A stretch of DNA of 64,000 nucleotides, from assembly GCA_050012495.1 (NCBI GenBank), contig JBEKHB010000005.1, positions 36,482 to 100,481 of the forward strand, read 5' to 3'. Positions 43,158 through 51,881 of the stretch are shown piece by piece. This DNA is from BOG-1155 sp050012495. GTDB taxonomy: Bacteria > Desulfobacterota > Syntrophorhabdia > Syntrophorhabdales > WCHB1-27. Under the pieces are notes generated by a model. It did no database searches and was not told the origin of the DNA. It worked only from the letters and a program-made list of their open reading frames with translations. Numbering within the stretch: the stretch's first letter is position 1; every line of letters begins with the position of its first letter. Both the position numbers and the translations under genes were made by a program.

Positions 43158-45337
43158 GTGTAAGCTTAGCCCCTCCCGCCAGATTCAAGGCGTTTTACCC
43201 CGGCACGGGGAACCCTCTTTCCGGAGGACAGCTCTGGACCCTCATGCCGGGCACGTCGGGCTTCCTTTACCCCAAGGCCACGTACACGGACTCCACGGGC
43301 CTCACGGCGAACATGAACCCCGTGATCCTCGATCCGAACGGCGAGGCCGATGTGTGGCTCTCCGGCTACACGAAACTGGTGCTTCAGGACTCAGCCGGAA
43401 ACCTCGTCTGGTCCAAGGATAACGTCTCCTCAGTTCCCGCCGGCGGCATGGCGGTGGGCCAGTGGCAGTGGGTAAACCAGACTCTTCTCTTCACCTATAT
43501 AAATGGCACTCAATTTTCTGTGCCTGGGGATGAGACGGCCCTTTTCCTGATAGGCATCAGGCTGCAGGCGACTGTCACGGCGGGGACGATCTACGGCACC
43601 GTTATTGCCGCGAGCTTCTCCAGCAGCGTGACGACCGTCACGGTCAGTTGGGATTCAGGCGCCCTTGACAGCGGGTTATCGACCCTTGCGACAGGCGTCA
43701 TAACGCCTATACATAATTGCTTGCCTTTTCCGCCTGCCTATATCTCGAATTATCCCTCTCTCACTGCGGCTATTGCGTCCATAGGCACGGCCCCAAAGGA
43801 CTTGCTTATCAATGTGTCGACCACGGTGACTGCGGCAACGACCGTGCCCGCGAATATTAGCCTCCTGGTGGTGGAAGGGGGCCTTATCACGAATTCAGGG
43901 GGCACCTTCACGATCAATGGGTCTTTCCGTGCTGACGGGCAGGCGTTCTCCGGCTTCTCATCCGGGCAGGTGATATTCGGACCCGGCTCGGTCAAGGAAG
44001 TCTATCCCGAGTGGTGGGGAGCGGTGAGCGGCGCAACAGATTCGATGGCGGCGATTCAGGCGGCGGTCGACACGGGTCTTCGGGTGAAGCTCAGCGGCAC
44101 CTACACCCTGAATAACTCTTCTTCTTCCCTCATGGTGTGCAAGGCATCGGTAGGCAGAGCCTACATGGAGGGGACGGGCTGGAACACGCTTACCTTCACC
44201 TCATCCGCCAACCCTGGAATAACCGTGCAATGCGTGGGTGGCTGCACCGAGGGCGTGACGCTCAGGAACCTCTACCTGTATGGGCCTGGCGGCACAACGG
44301 CAGGCAACATCGGTATCTACTTTCCGGGCGGCACCGGGAACGACATAGGCCGCATTCTTATCGACGGCGTTCGAATCCAGAACTTCGGAGACGATGCGTT
44401 GAAACTGCAAGGTCTTACGGGACCGACGTGGATCAGGATTTGGGCGTATTACTGCAACGGGTACGGCATACATGTGTGTGCGGATGCAAACGGGAATACA
44501 CCGTCGAACGTCACAATTTCAGGCGGGGCCATTCATAATATGCTTGGCGGCATCAGCCTCGACGGGACGGGCGCGAGCATCTCGTTGGCCCACATTGAAG
44601 ATACGGACATCGAGCTTCCCAACACCGCGACGCGGCCGTGCCTGTACCTGAACAACGCGTATGGGAACACAATTATCAATTTGACTACCTCATCCGGCGC
44701 CGCCTCCCTGACCCTGGGCGATGCGAACGTGTACCTGGCCGGCTACTCCTATGGCAATATCTTTGTCGGGGCGTATAACATCGCCGGGGGCGGCCTGAAC
44801 AACGTCCACGATGCGGGAAGCGGCTACAACAATACCTGGATCGGGGGCACGTACGCGAATATCGTGAGTCCGCCAGGTGGCCTCGGGTACTTTGCAGTAG
44901 TGAATAATGCCATAGGGGATACTTTCATCAATCCTCTGCTCACCGGCACGTATGCGTCGAATCTCAACACGGTCTATGAGAACAGCAGCAGCCCCTTGGC
45001 ATCTATCTGCTACGGCATCCAGAAGTTGTTCGGCGGGGCCACATATCCTTGCTGGCATCCCATTTTCACACAGACAGTGATGTGGCAGCCGAACGGGGGC
45101 AGCCTCATCAACGGGCAGACATCCGTAATATCGGCAAATATTGCCTTCCCCGGGGTGCGTTCGAATAACGCGATTACCGTGGCCGTGGTAGGCTCGAACG
45201 TCAATGCCTATGACATCGTGAGCGGATTGATCGCCAACAACGACCAAATCGTTCTGAGCTTGTATAATCCGACTGCCAACGGAGCGACCTACGCCAGCGC
45301 GTTCGCTGTGCTCGTCACGGTCTGGCAGGCGGAATAA
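43154..45337 (+). CDS. Tail spike / right-handed beta-helix protein
   Basis: A 727-residue phage adhesin. The N-terminal region (SLAPPARFKAFYPGTGNPLSGGQLW) is a particle-binding domain common in podoviral tail proteins; residues about 285-620 form a pectate-lyase-type beta-helix (SMAAIQAAVDTGLRVKL at its start, then repeated glycine/asparagine-rich strands). The C-terminal domain (SANIAFPGVRSNNAITVAVVG) probably trimerises the spike. It recognises and may cut a cell-surface polysaccharide. A truncated second start of this gene is at 51566. Confidence 0.75.
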   Translation: MSVSLAPPARFKAFYPGTGNPLSGGQLWTLMPGTSGFLYPKATYTDSTGLTANMNPVILDPNGEADVWLSGYTKLVLQDSAGNLVWSKDNVSSVPAGGMAVGQWQWVNQTLLFTYINGTQFSVPGDETALFLIGIRLQATVTAGTIYGTVIAASFSSSVTTVTVSWDSGALDSGLSTLATGVITPIHNCLPFPPAYISNYPSLTAAIASIGTAPKDLLINVSTTVTAATTVPANISLLVVEGGLITNSGGTFTINGSFRADGQAFSGFSSGQVIFGPGSVKEVYPEWWGAVSGATDSMAAIQAAVDTGLRVKLSGTYTLNNSSSSLMVCKASVGRAYMEGTGWNTLTFTSSANPGITVQCVGGCTEGVTLRNLYLYGPGGTTAGNIGIYFPGGTGNDIGRILIDGVRIQNFGDDALKLQGLTGPTWIRIWAYYCNGYGIHVCADANGNTPSNVTISGGAIHNMLGGISLDGTGASISLAHIEDTDIELPNTATRPCLYLNNAYGNTIINLTTSSGAASLTLGDANVYLAGYSYGNIFVGAYNIAGGGLNNVHDAGSGYNNTWIGGTYANIVSPPGGLGYFAVVNNAIGDTFINPLLTGTYASNLNTVYENSSSPLASICYGIQKLFGGATYPCWHPIFTQTVMWQPNGGSLINGQTSVISANIAFPGVRSNNAITVAVVGSNVNAYDIVSGLIANNDQIVLSLYNPTANGATYASAFAVLVTVWQAE

Positions 45338-45343
45338 GGGGAA

Positions 45344-45358
45344 GGGGGACACACCTCC
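45344..45358. repeat. GGGGACAC repeat, degenerate half-copy
   Basis: GGGGGACACACCTCC, one arm of the family, 26 bases ahead of the complete copy B. Confidence 0.5.
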
Positions 45359-45383
45359 GGAAAGAGAGGAATGTTAAGAATGG

Positions 45384-45433
45384 GGGGGGGGACACTCCTC
45401 CGAAAACCAAAAGAGCGAGAGGGGTGTCCCCCC
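45384..45433. repeat. GGGGACAC hairpin repeat, copy B
   Basis: GGGGGACACTCCTC left arm and GAGGGGTGTCCCCCC right arm (45419-45433) flank a GAAAACCAAAAG spacer, nearly the same as copy A. It ends just before the ribosome site of the gp4-like gene and could act as a terminator for the tail-spike transcript. Confidence 0.8.
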
Positions 45434-45453
45434 TCAATATTAGGAGCATTTTC

Positions 45454-46197
45454 ATGATCATCCAGGTGCAGCAGCTCATCACGTTCGCCCTCCAGGATAT
45501 AGGCTCGATTGCGAAACAGGAAACGCCGACCTCTGACGAGATGGCGGACGGGCTGACGAAGCTCAACTTCATGATAGATGCATGGGCGGTGCGCTCGCTC
45601 ATGGTCCTGGGCACCATCCTGCAGGCGTTCCCTCTTGTCTCCGGACAGTCTGCCTACACCATCGGCACGGGGGGCAACTTCAATACCCCTGTACCCTCTG
45701 CGGTCACTGACGCCTATATCAGGGACGGGAACGGCAGCGACACCCCGGTCGATATCCTGACCTCAGATGAATGGTTTGCACTTGAGGACAAGGCGATAGC
45801 CACAGGGCGCCCGCAAGGTCTCTGGTTTGAACCAGGTCTCACCCAGCAAGCGACGGGTCCTCTCGGGACGGTCAATCTTTACCCCGCTCCCGATCCTTCA
45901 ACCCCCTATACGCTCTATCTGGGCGAACAGGGACCGTTGACGGAGATAGCGAGTGTCGGCACCAACATTACGTTTGCACCTGCCTACTACGAAGCCCTCG
46001 AATATAACCTCGCGGTGAGATTGTGGCCGCAGTACCACGACAGCGGGAAGTCCATCGAGAACGATCTGAAAGCGCTGGCGAAAGATGCCATGCGCGTGAT
46101 CGAGACCATGAACGCAAAAATGGTAACGGCCACCATAGAGGCACCGACGACGAAGCCGACAGGCTACAATATTTATACGGGAGGGTACTCGCAATAA
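45454..46197 (+). CDS. P22 gp4-like head-tail adaptor (tail accessory factor)
   Basis: A 247-residue protein of the P22 tail accessory factor type (QVQQLITFALQDIG, LTKLNFMIDAWAVRSLM, YEALEYNLAVRLWPQYHDSG). It joins the portal ring and stabilises packaged DNA. ATG 45454 with TAGGAGC. An in-frame upstream stretch within the repeat is not a likely part of the gene. Confidence 0.75.
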   Translation: MIIQVQQLITFALQDIGSIAKQETPTSDEMADGLTKLNFMIDAWAVRSLMVLGTILQAFPLVSGQSAYTIGTGGNFNTPVPSAVTDAYIRDGNGSDTPVDILTSDEWFALEDKAIATGRPQGLWFEPGLTQQATGPLGTVNLYPAPDPSTPYTLYLGEQGPLTEIASVGTNITFAPAYYEALEYNLAVRLWPQYHDSGKSIENDLKALAKDAMRVIETMNAKMVTATIEAPTTKPTGYNIYTGGYSQ

Positions 46198-46697
46198 TGC
46201 TCGATTACCAGGTGGAAAAGCTCAGTGACAAACTCATAGATGAAATGTCGCTCATGACGGAGCTCTACATGACCGATGTCGCTGCGCCCTTTCACGCCTT
46301 CCCCGCAGATCCCGACTGGCTGATGTACAAGACCCTTGAAGCTGCCGGTAGACTTCGGGTGATCGTAGGCCGGAACGATCGGTGGCAGGTGAAAGCCTTC
46401 GCTGTCGTAGTCCTCGGTCCTCATGCACACTACGCCTGCATTCAAGGGACCGTTCCGCTTCTATTTCTTCACCCCGACTATCGGAAAGGCTCGGAAGGCA
46501 TCCGTCTGGTCAGGCTACTTGAGAAGGCAGCGGAAGAGGCGGGGGCGCAGATCATTGTGACTCACGGGGGAATGCACAACGGCGTCTATCGTCTCTTCGA
46601 GGGTATGCACTATCAGGATTTCGGCCGGTACTATGTGAAAGTGAAAGGCGAAGGCCCGAACGGCCTCACACCGGTGTTTAAGAACAAGGAGAAATAA
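46197..46697 (+). CDS. GNAT-fold phage protein
   Basis: A 166-residue GNAT N-acetyltransferase-like protein with a GNAT-like motif (LLFLHPDYRKGSEGIRLVRLLEKAAEEAGAQ) and a YRLFEGMHYQDFGRYYVK C-terminus. Small GNAT-fold proteins are regular members of podoviral head or ejection modules, and here the gene overlaps the gp4-like stop (TAATG). Enzymatic activity not shown. Confidence 0.7.
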   Translation: MLDYQVEKLSDKLIDEMSLMTELYMTDVAAPFHAFPADPDWLMYKTLEAAGRLRVIVGRNDRWQVKAFAVVVLGPHAHYACIQGTVPLLFLHPDYRKGSEGIRLVRLLEKAAEEAGAQIIVTHGGMHNGVYRLFEGMHYQDFGRYYVKVKGEGPNGLTPVFKNKEK

Positions 46698-46698
46698 C

Positions 46699-47445
46699 AT
46701 GGGAGCATCAGCAATCATAGGCGGTTCTTTACTCGGCGGGGGCTTGAGCCTTTTCGGCGCATCTGAATCGGCAAACGCCCAGGAATCTGCGGCGTCAACG
46801 GCGGCGGGGGCCAATAACCAGGCAGCCCAGCTCCAGTACCAGGAGTGGCAGCAGCAGCAGGCGAACATGCAGCCCTGGCTCACGGCCGGGACGACCGCGG
46901 TCAATAACCTTTCGTCCGGGGTGGAGTCGGGCAAATACACCCCACCCGCCTTTTCCTTCGACCCCACGCAGATCGCGAACAACCCGGATTACCAATTTAC
47001 TATGAAGCAGGGGACGGCGGCGCTCGATGCGGCGGGCGCAGCGGCAGGGAACTATGGCAGCGGCAACATGGGAGTGGCACTCGAACAGTTCGGCCAGGGG
47101 AACGCGGCGACCTATGAGAACCAGTATTATAACCAGGCGCTCAACAGCTACAATGCGAATGTGAACAGTCAGTACGTCATGCCGTACAATCAATTGGCGA
47201 ACACAGCCGGCCTCGGCCAGAAGGCAGCTCAAAATCTGGCGAGCACGGGACAGGCGGCGGAATCGAACATAGGCAGCTATACCACGTCGGCAGGCAACGC
47301 CCTCGCCTCCGGGCAGATCGGCGCGGCGAACGCAATGAACAGCGGGTATAACGGCCTGTACAATAACCTGATGTCGGGATACCTCAACCAAGCGTATCTC
47401 GGAGGGAATAATTTGTATGGCTCTTCGAACCTCTATTCTTTATAA
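46699..47445 (+). CDS. Ejection-type internal head protein 1
   Basis: A 248-residue protein rich in Ala, Asn, Gln and Gly with a hydrophobic Gly start (GASAIIGGSLLGGGLSLFG), a Gln-rich stretch (AQLQYQEWQQQQANMQPW) and Asn/Tyr-rich C-terminus. Such composition and position are typical of P22 gp7-like pilot/ejection proteins. No sequence homology is claimed. Confidence 0.6.
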   Translation: MGASAIIGGSLLGGGLSLFGASESANAQESAASTAAGANNQAAQLQYQEWQQQQANMQPWLTAGTTAVNNLSSGVESGKYTPPAFSFDPTQIANNPDYQFTMKQGTAALDAAGAAAGNYGSGNMGVALEQFGQGNAATYENQYYNQALNSYNANVNSQYVMPYNQLANTAGLGQKAAQNLASTGQAAESNIGSYTTSAGNALASGQIGAANAMNSGYNGLYNNLMSGYLNQAYLGGNNLYGSSNLYSL

Positions 47446-47463
47446 ATAAAGCGAGGAAGAATC

Positions 47464-48747
47464 ATGGCTTATAATGATTACGGCCTTTCAAGTATGTGGA
47501 CGCCCACTCCGGCGCCCGTGAAACAAGAGTCCATGGCGAACATGAAGAATGAGGCAGTCCGCGGTGCCTACCTGGACTATCAGCTTGATCAGGCGGTCAA
47601 AACAGGCCTTATAACGGAAGGGGAGCGGGAAGCCATGAGGAAAGGGTACCTGCAGGCTCAGCAGCCTCAACAGGCGAATACCCTTGTGAAACCTCCATCG
47701 ACGCAGCCCTTATCCCCTGTACCTCCCGTGAACGGCCTTCTTCCTCCCACTCGTGGGCCCGGGACCGGGGGGCCTTATGACCCGTCGAGATATTCGATCC
47801 TCTCGCCAACTCTTTCCAGCGGTGCCTATGACCCGTCGAGATACAGTCTGCTGCCGGCCACGTCTTCGAATGGGGCTGCTCAACCCCAGGCTCCGGCTCC
47901 GGCTCCGGCTCAGGCTCCGGCTCCGGCAAATCAACCATCTGCTCAGCAACCAGATACTCAGCAAAAATCTGAGCAAGGGAGTCTGCCCCCCAACGACAGC
48001 GAAGCGGACACCGGTAAATCCAGCCCCGGGTATTCTATTCTGTCTTCTCTCATGAATCAGCCGCCTGTGTCGGGAAACACCCTCTACCCAGGGCGAAACC
48101 AATCACCCGCTCCGCCTCAGCCCTCGCCTGTAGCGACTTCGGCTCCTGGGGCGCCTACTATGCCCCAAAATGCCCTGACGGCTCCTACGGGCACCATAGG
48201 CAGGACGATGACCCCCTGGACAGGGAGCCGCGAGAATTACAGGGATGTAGGCCGGGCAATCGCAGTGCAGAGGCAGCAGCAGGAGCAGCAGGCGGCCTTG
48301 AAGGCGAAGCTCGATCAGCTCAAGACCATTCACAGCATCAACCCCGCTGCGGCCGTGCAGGCGTGGAACTCGGACCCGCAATTGTCGAGAATGGGGCGGA
48401 TGGACATAGCGGCGGATGGGGAAGTGAAACTGTGGAAAGACCCTGATACCGTCGTAACGGTGGGCCGTAGCATTCGGCTGCCGGACGGGAGTTATCATGT
48501 CCTGCCAACTCAGCAGCAAGGTGCGCAGTCTGACATCCGCAAGAGAGTCGCCGACTCTCTTCTTGATCCGGCATTGCAGGGGAAGGCGTTTGAAGCTCGT
48601 ATGAAAGGTCATGGCCAGGACCTCCCTACCCTTGCCAAGTCCAGGCGGGAATTCGGGACGCACCCAGTGGCAGAGCAAGCACCCGCGATTACCAAGAAGC
48701 CCAGCGAAATGACCGATGCAGAGCTTCTAGACGCTTTGGGGAAATAA
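47464..48747 (+). CDS. Ejection-type protein 2, Pro/Gln-rich
   Basis: A 427-residue low-complexity protein. It contains repeated YDPSRYS(I/L)L units at about residues 103-138 (matching a DNA tandem duplication near 47780-47840), a long QAPAPAPAQAPAPA region, and a more structured charged C-terminal 180 residues (RQQQEQQAALKAKLDQLKTIHS). Probably an internal head or tail protein; function unknown. Confidence 0.5.
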   Translation: MAYNDYGLSSMWTPTPAPVKQESMANMKNEAVRGAYLDYQLDQAVKTGLITEGEREAMRKGYLQAQQPQQANTLVKPPSTQPLSPVPPVNGLLPPTRGPGTGGPYDPSRYSILSPTLSSGAYDPSRYSLLPATSSNGAAQPQAPAPAPAQAPAPANQPSAQQPDTQQKSEQGSLPPNDSEADTGKSSPGYSILSSLMNQPPVSGNTLYPGRNQSPAPPQPSPVATSAPGAPTMPQNALTAPTGTIGRTMTPWTGSRENYRDVGRAIAVQRQQQEQQAALKAKLDQLKTIHSINPAAAVQAWNSDPQLSRMGRMDIAADGEVKLWKDPDTVVTVGRSIRLPDGSYHVLPTQQQGAQSDIRKRVADSLLDPALQGKAFEARMKGHGQDLPTLAKSRREFGTHPVAEQAPAITKKPSEMTDAELLDALGK

Positions 48748-48748
48748 C

Positions 48749-50206
48749 ATGGCTGATATGGACCTTCTCTTAGAAGCGGAAAAACGAGGCATTTTACCAG
48801 AGGACAAAAAACCTCTCCTTCAAGAAGCCCGGAAAAGAGGACTGGTTCCTGAAGCTCCTGAACCCAACAAGATCGAGCGGGGGAAGGGAACATTCAAATG
48901 GGGGAATCGGGACGTACCCGAGTACGACCCCTCTCAATATGCCGGCAGAGGCTCATTATTCAAAGCGGCCATGGTGGGACTTGCGGGTTTTTCGGACCCT
49001 ATCCTCGGGGTGCTGCAAAGGGGCACGGAATTAGGCGAAAAAATAGGTATCGTGAGTCCTAAGACAAAGAAGGCCGTGCAAGGGCTCGTTGACCAACGCC
49101 AGGAGGAAAAGCAGATTATCGGCGGGAGATCATTGCCGTTTAAAGCGACCGAGTTCGCCGGGCAAATGTTGCCCATCGCATTGATACCGGGAGGAAATGC
49201 AAAAAATTGGTTATCCAGGGCCACATCGAATGCAGGGATCGGAGCGGCGTCGGGATACGCGCTGCCGACAGCATCTGGGGAAAACGCCTTTGCAAACCTG
49301 CTCATTGGAGGGGCGGGAGGAGCGACGCTCAGCGGGATTGAAGGGGGAGTCAATTACCTTGCCCGCTCCAATTTGCCCGAAAGGCTCTATGGCAGCGCGG
49401 TAAAATTGCCCCTGTCGCGCAAATGGACAAAAGTGCTGCCAGGGAAGGAGATGTCGGCAAGAAACGCAGCCGTAGAAGAAGGCATGAGGTCGGAGATTCC
49501 CCCGAGCGAGTACGGATTGGCCAAGGCAATAAAGAACAAGCAGCAGACAGGACGCGCCTATGGGGAAAAGCTTCGGGAGAGAGAAGCAGCGCTTCCTTCT
49601 GAAGATATCCGCGTAAAAGTGGATGATGTCTTGGAGAGAGGGCTTAGGAGAGCGTACCAGAGAGCGGCCGATAGCGACGACATAGCCGGAAACAAAGCGA
49701 TTTTGGATGCATATAAAGAGACCTTGAAGGCTGGAAGAAGAGAACACCTCACACCGGGAGAGGCGAATAGCCTGAAGGCCGAGATCTATAAAGACATCAA
49801 CTTTATTACCGAATCCAAATCGTCAAGCACCAGGTTCCAGCAAGTGGCAAAGAAGGGGGTAGCCAGAGAACTGGATAAGGCCCTGGATGCCATGTTTCCT
49901 GAATTGGAAGGCATTAACGCTAGGTACGGGGCAAGGAAAGACCTTATTGAAGCGCTCGAAAGGTACATGGGCAGAGAAGGCAACAAAAACATGATCGGCC
50001 TGGGCACCAAAGTGCTTTTGAGACCGCATCATTGGCCCGCGGCTATTCTCGATTCTACCCTGGGTCATCCCCAAGTGAAAGCGCGGCTGGCGTTCCTGCT
50101 GAACAAGGTGAGGCGAAGCAAGGGACTTTCGTCGGTAGGCAATAGCTACATAACGCAGCAGATATCGAAGGGAATTCCGATAGCGGCATCGGAGGCGGAA
50201 AATTGA
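48749..50206 (+). CDS. Ejection-type protein 3
   Basis: A 485-residue protein with LLLEAEKRGILPEDKKPLLQEARKRGLVP repeats at the N-terminus, a hydrophobic glycine-rich region (about residues 130-205, e.g. LLIGGAGGATLSGIEGGV) and a long helical C-terminal half with charged residues. Comparable in layout to podoviral gp16/gp20-type pilot proteins that form the DNA-delivery channel. Starts 1 nt behind the upstream stop. Confidence 0.55.
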   Translation: MADMDLLLEAEKRGILPEDKKPLLQEARKRGLVPEAPEPNKIERGKGTFKWGNRDVPEYDPSQYAGRGSLFKAAMVGLAGFSDPILGVLQRGTELGEKIGIVSPKTKKAVQGLVDQRQEEKQIIGGRSLPFKATEFAGQMLPIALIPGGNAKNWLSRATSNAGIGAASGYALPTASGENAFANLLIGGAGGATLSGIEGGVNYLARSNLPERLYGSAVKLPLSRKWTKVLPGKEMSARNAAVEEGMRSEIPPSEYGLAKAIKNKQQTGRAYGEKLREREAALPSEDIRVKVDDVLERGLRRAYQRAADSDDIAGNKAILDAYKETLKAGRREHLTPGEANSLKAEIYKDINFITESKSSSTRFQQVAKKGVARELDKALDAMFPELEGINARYGARKDLIEALERYMGREGNKNMIGLGTKVLLRPHHWPAAILDSTLGHPQVKARLAFLLNKVRRSKGLSSVGNSYITQQISKGIPIAASEAEN

Positions 50207-50306
50207 GTTTTATCGGCGGGAATTTATCCATCGCCAAAAAAGCACGCAAGCAATGGCGAGGAAAAACGTGTAAACGTACATCATATCTTTATTCTAGGAC
50301 GGAACC

Positions 50307-51554
50307 ATGAACTTGTCAAATAAAAAAGCTTTGGTTTACGATCTTGGCCTTTTCACCGAGAACGCTCTCCGGCTGCTCCGCGACTGCGCCTCGGTCAAAT
50401 ACTTCGTGCCGTGGGCCGACGCCTTCCCCGAGCCTTTCAAGGCGAAGATCGGTGAGGGTCTTGACGGCATGGAGCGGGTCGGCAACTTTGAGGAGCACCT
50501 GGACGAGGCGGACTTCATCTTTGTCCCCGATACGCTCTGTGCGGGACTCGTAGAATGGCTGAAAAAACACGAGTACCCCGTGGCCGGTGCGGGTGCTGCC
50601 GAAAAGTTGGAGCTTGACCGCTGGCACGGCCGTATGAGACAGAAGGAAAATGGTTTGCCCGTCCAGGAAACGCACCGCGTCAAAGGCGTGACGGCCCTGC
50701 ACAAGTTCATCGGGGAGAACAAAAACTATTTCATCAAAATCGACTTGTTCCGGGGCATTGAGGAGAGCTTTAAGCATATCGATGAGCACCAGACGGAATG
50801 GACCGTCGACAGGATCGCTTATAAGCTCGGCCCATACAAAGAGGATGTGGTTTTCATCTGCGAGGAGCTGCTCGAAGGGGTGGAGCCGGGGATCGACGCC
50901 ATCACCTGGGAGGGGGAACTGATCTTCCCGGCGGCTTGCGGGTACGAGGGGAAAGGCTCAGGCGTCATCGAGCGCGTCTACAGGACACAAGCCGACCTGC
51001 CCGAGGCGGTGAAATGGATCAACGAAGGGCTTGCGCCTGAGTTCAAGAAGCACAAGACGCGCTTTTTCTACTCCGCCGAATTCAAGATCGGCAAAGACCG
51101 CACACCCTATCTCATCGATCCCACCATCCGGCTCGCGGCACCCGGGGTGGCGGCTATCCAGACAGAGCTTTTCGAGAACTATGCGGAGGTGATCTACGGC
51201 ATGGCCACGGCTGAGAAGGTTGCGCCCATCATCAGTCACAAATACGCAGCCGCGTTGGCGCTGGAGTCACAGGAGGCCCGCGAAACGTGGGTCAACGTCG
51301 GGTTCCCGAAGGAACTGCGCCGGTGGCTGAAACTCCGCATGGCGGTCCGCAAGGGCGAGGACTACTATTGCGTGCCGGGCTTCGAGTCCGTCGGCACGGT
51401 CATCGGTTTCGGCGACACGGTCAGGGAGGCGGTCGACCTGGTGAAAGCGCGCGCTCAGCAGGTAAAGGGGAAGAGACTCACGATGGACGAAGCCGGCCTG
51501 GACGTCCTCGCAGACGAGATCAATAAAGGAAAACAGTACGGGATAAATTTCTAG
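50307..51554 (+). CDS. PurD-like ATP-grasp enzyme, copy 2
   Basis: A 415-residue paralogue of the protein at 32374-33621, same length and same architecture (AGAGAAEKLELDRWHGRM, KTRFFYSAEF, DPTIRLAAPG, VIGFGDTVREAVDLV). Several blocks are almost identical at DNA level, notably about 65 identical bases around 51028-51092 against 33090-33154, while other parts (the N-terminus, the segment after residue 135) differ strongly. This mosaic implies recombination or gene conversion. Placed after the ejection genes and before a truncated tail-spike start. Function unknown; ATG 50307 is 7 nt behind a weak AGGACGG. Confidence 0.7.
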   Translation: MNLSNKKALVYDLGLFTENALRLLRDCASVKYFVPWADAFPEPFKAKIGEGLDGMERVGNFEEHLDEADFIFVPDTLCAGLVEWLKKHEYPVAGAGAAEKLELDRWHGRMRQKENGLPVQETHRVKGVTALHKFIGENKNYFIKIDLFRGIEESFKHIDEHQTEWTVDRIAYKLGPYKEDVVFICEELLEGVEPGIDAITWEGELIFPAACGYEGKGSGVIERVYRTQADLPEAVKWINEGLAPEFKKHKTRFFYSAEFKIGKDRTPYLIDPTIRLAAPGVAAIQTELFENYAEVIYGMATAEKVAPIISHKYAAALALESQEARETWVNVGFPKELRRWLKLRMAVRKGEDYYCVPGFESVGTVIGFGDTVREAVDLVKARAQQVKGKRLTMDEAGLDVLADEINKGKQYGINF

Positions 51555-51565
51555 TGAGGTGACGA

Positions 51566-51601
51566 ATGAGCGTAAGTTTAGCCTGCATAGGCTTAAGTTA
51601 G
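51566..51601 (+). pseudogene. Truncated 5' end of a second tail-spike gene
   Basis: The sequence GACGAATGAGCGTAAG with MSVSLA matches the start and leader of the tail-spike gene at 43154 (GATGAATGAGTGTAAG) but then ends after 12 codons. It marks the right edge of the phage module. Confidence 0.55.
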
Positions 51602-51881
51602 TCCCCCCTCGTTCGATCACGGTTGTAGAGGAGGTCATTCTACAAACATTCTTGTGGGGAACGACTTGTTTAAAGTTCGAAAAATAGTTATAATCTATTT
51701 ACAAAAACGCTTGACAAGCAAAAAAGTCGTAGAGTACAAGGCCTTTTGAGGGCATTGTTGTGCAGATAAATTGCTTTCACATGTTTTTGAAAAAGCCAAG
51801 ATGTTTTTAATAACATCTTGGTAAACTTCGGAGGAGAAGAAGGGGTCGCCTGCATCTCAAACAACAAACGATCCCTAAAAT
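51602..51881. other. AT-rich intergenic, promoter region of argC-like gene
   Basis: No gene. Contains two promoter-like elements: TTGTTT-N17-TATAAT (51666-51694) and TTGACA at 51711. The base composition changes abruptly here from the phage module. Confidence 0.5.
51666..51694 (+). promoter_or_regulatory. Candidate promoter for the argC-like gene
   Basis: TTGTTT (51666-51671), 17-nt spacer, TATAAT (51689-51694). Confidence 0.45.

Noticed and set aside
50203..50310. 35-codon frame (TTG start) between the last ejection gene and ATP-grasp copy 2
   Set aside because: No ribosome site, overlap with the start of the next gene, and no second evidence.
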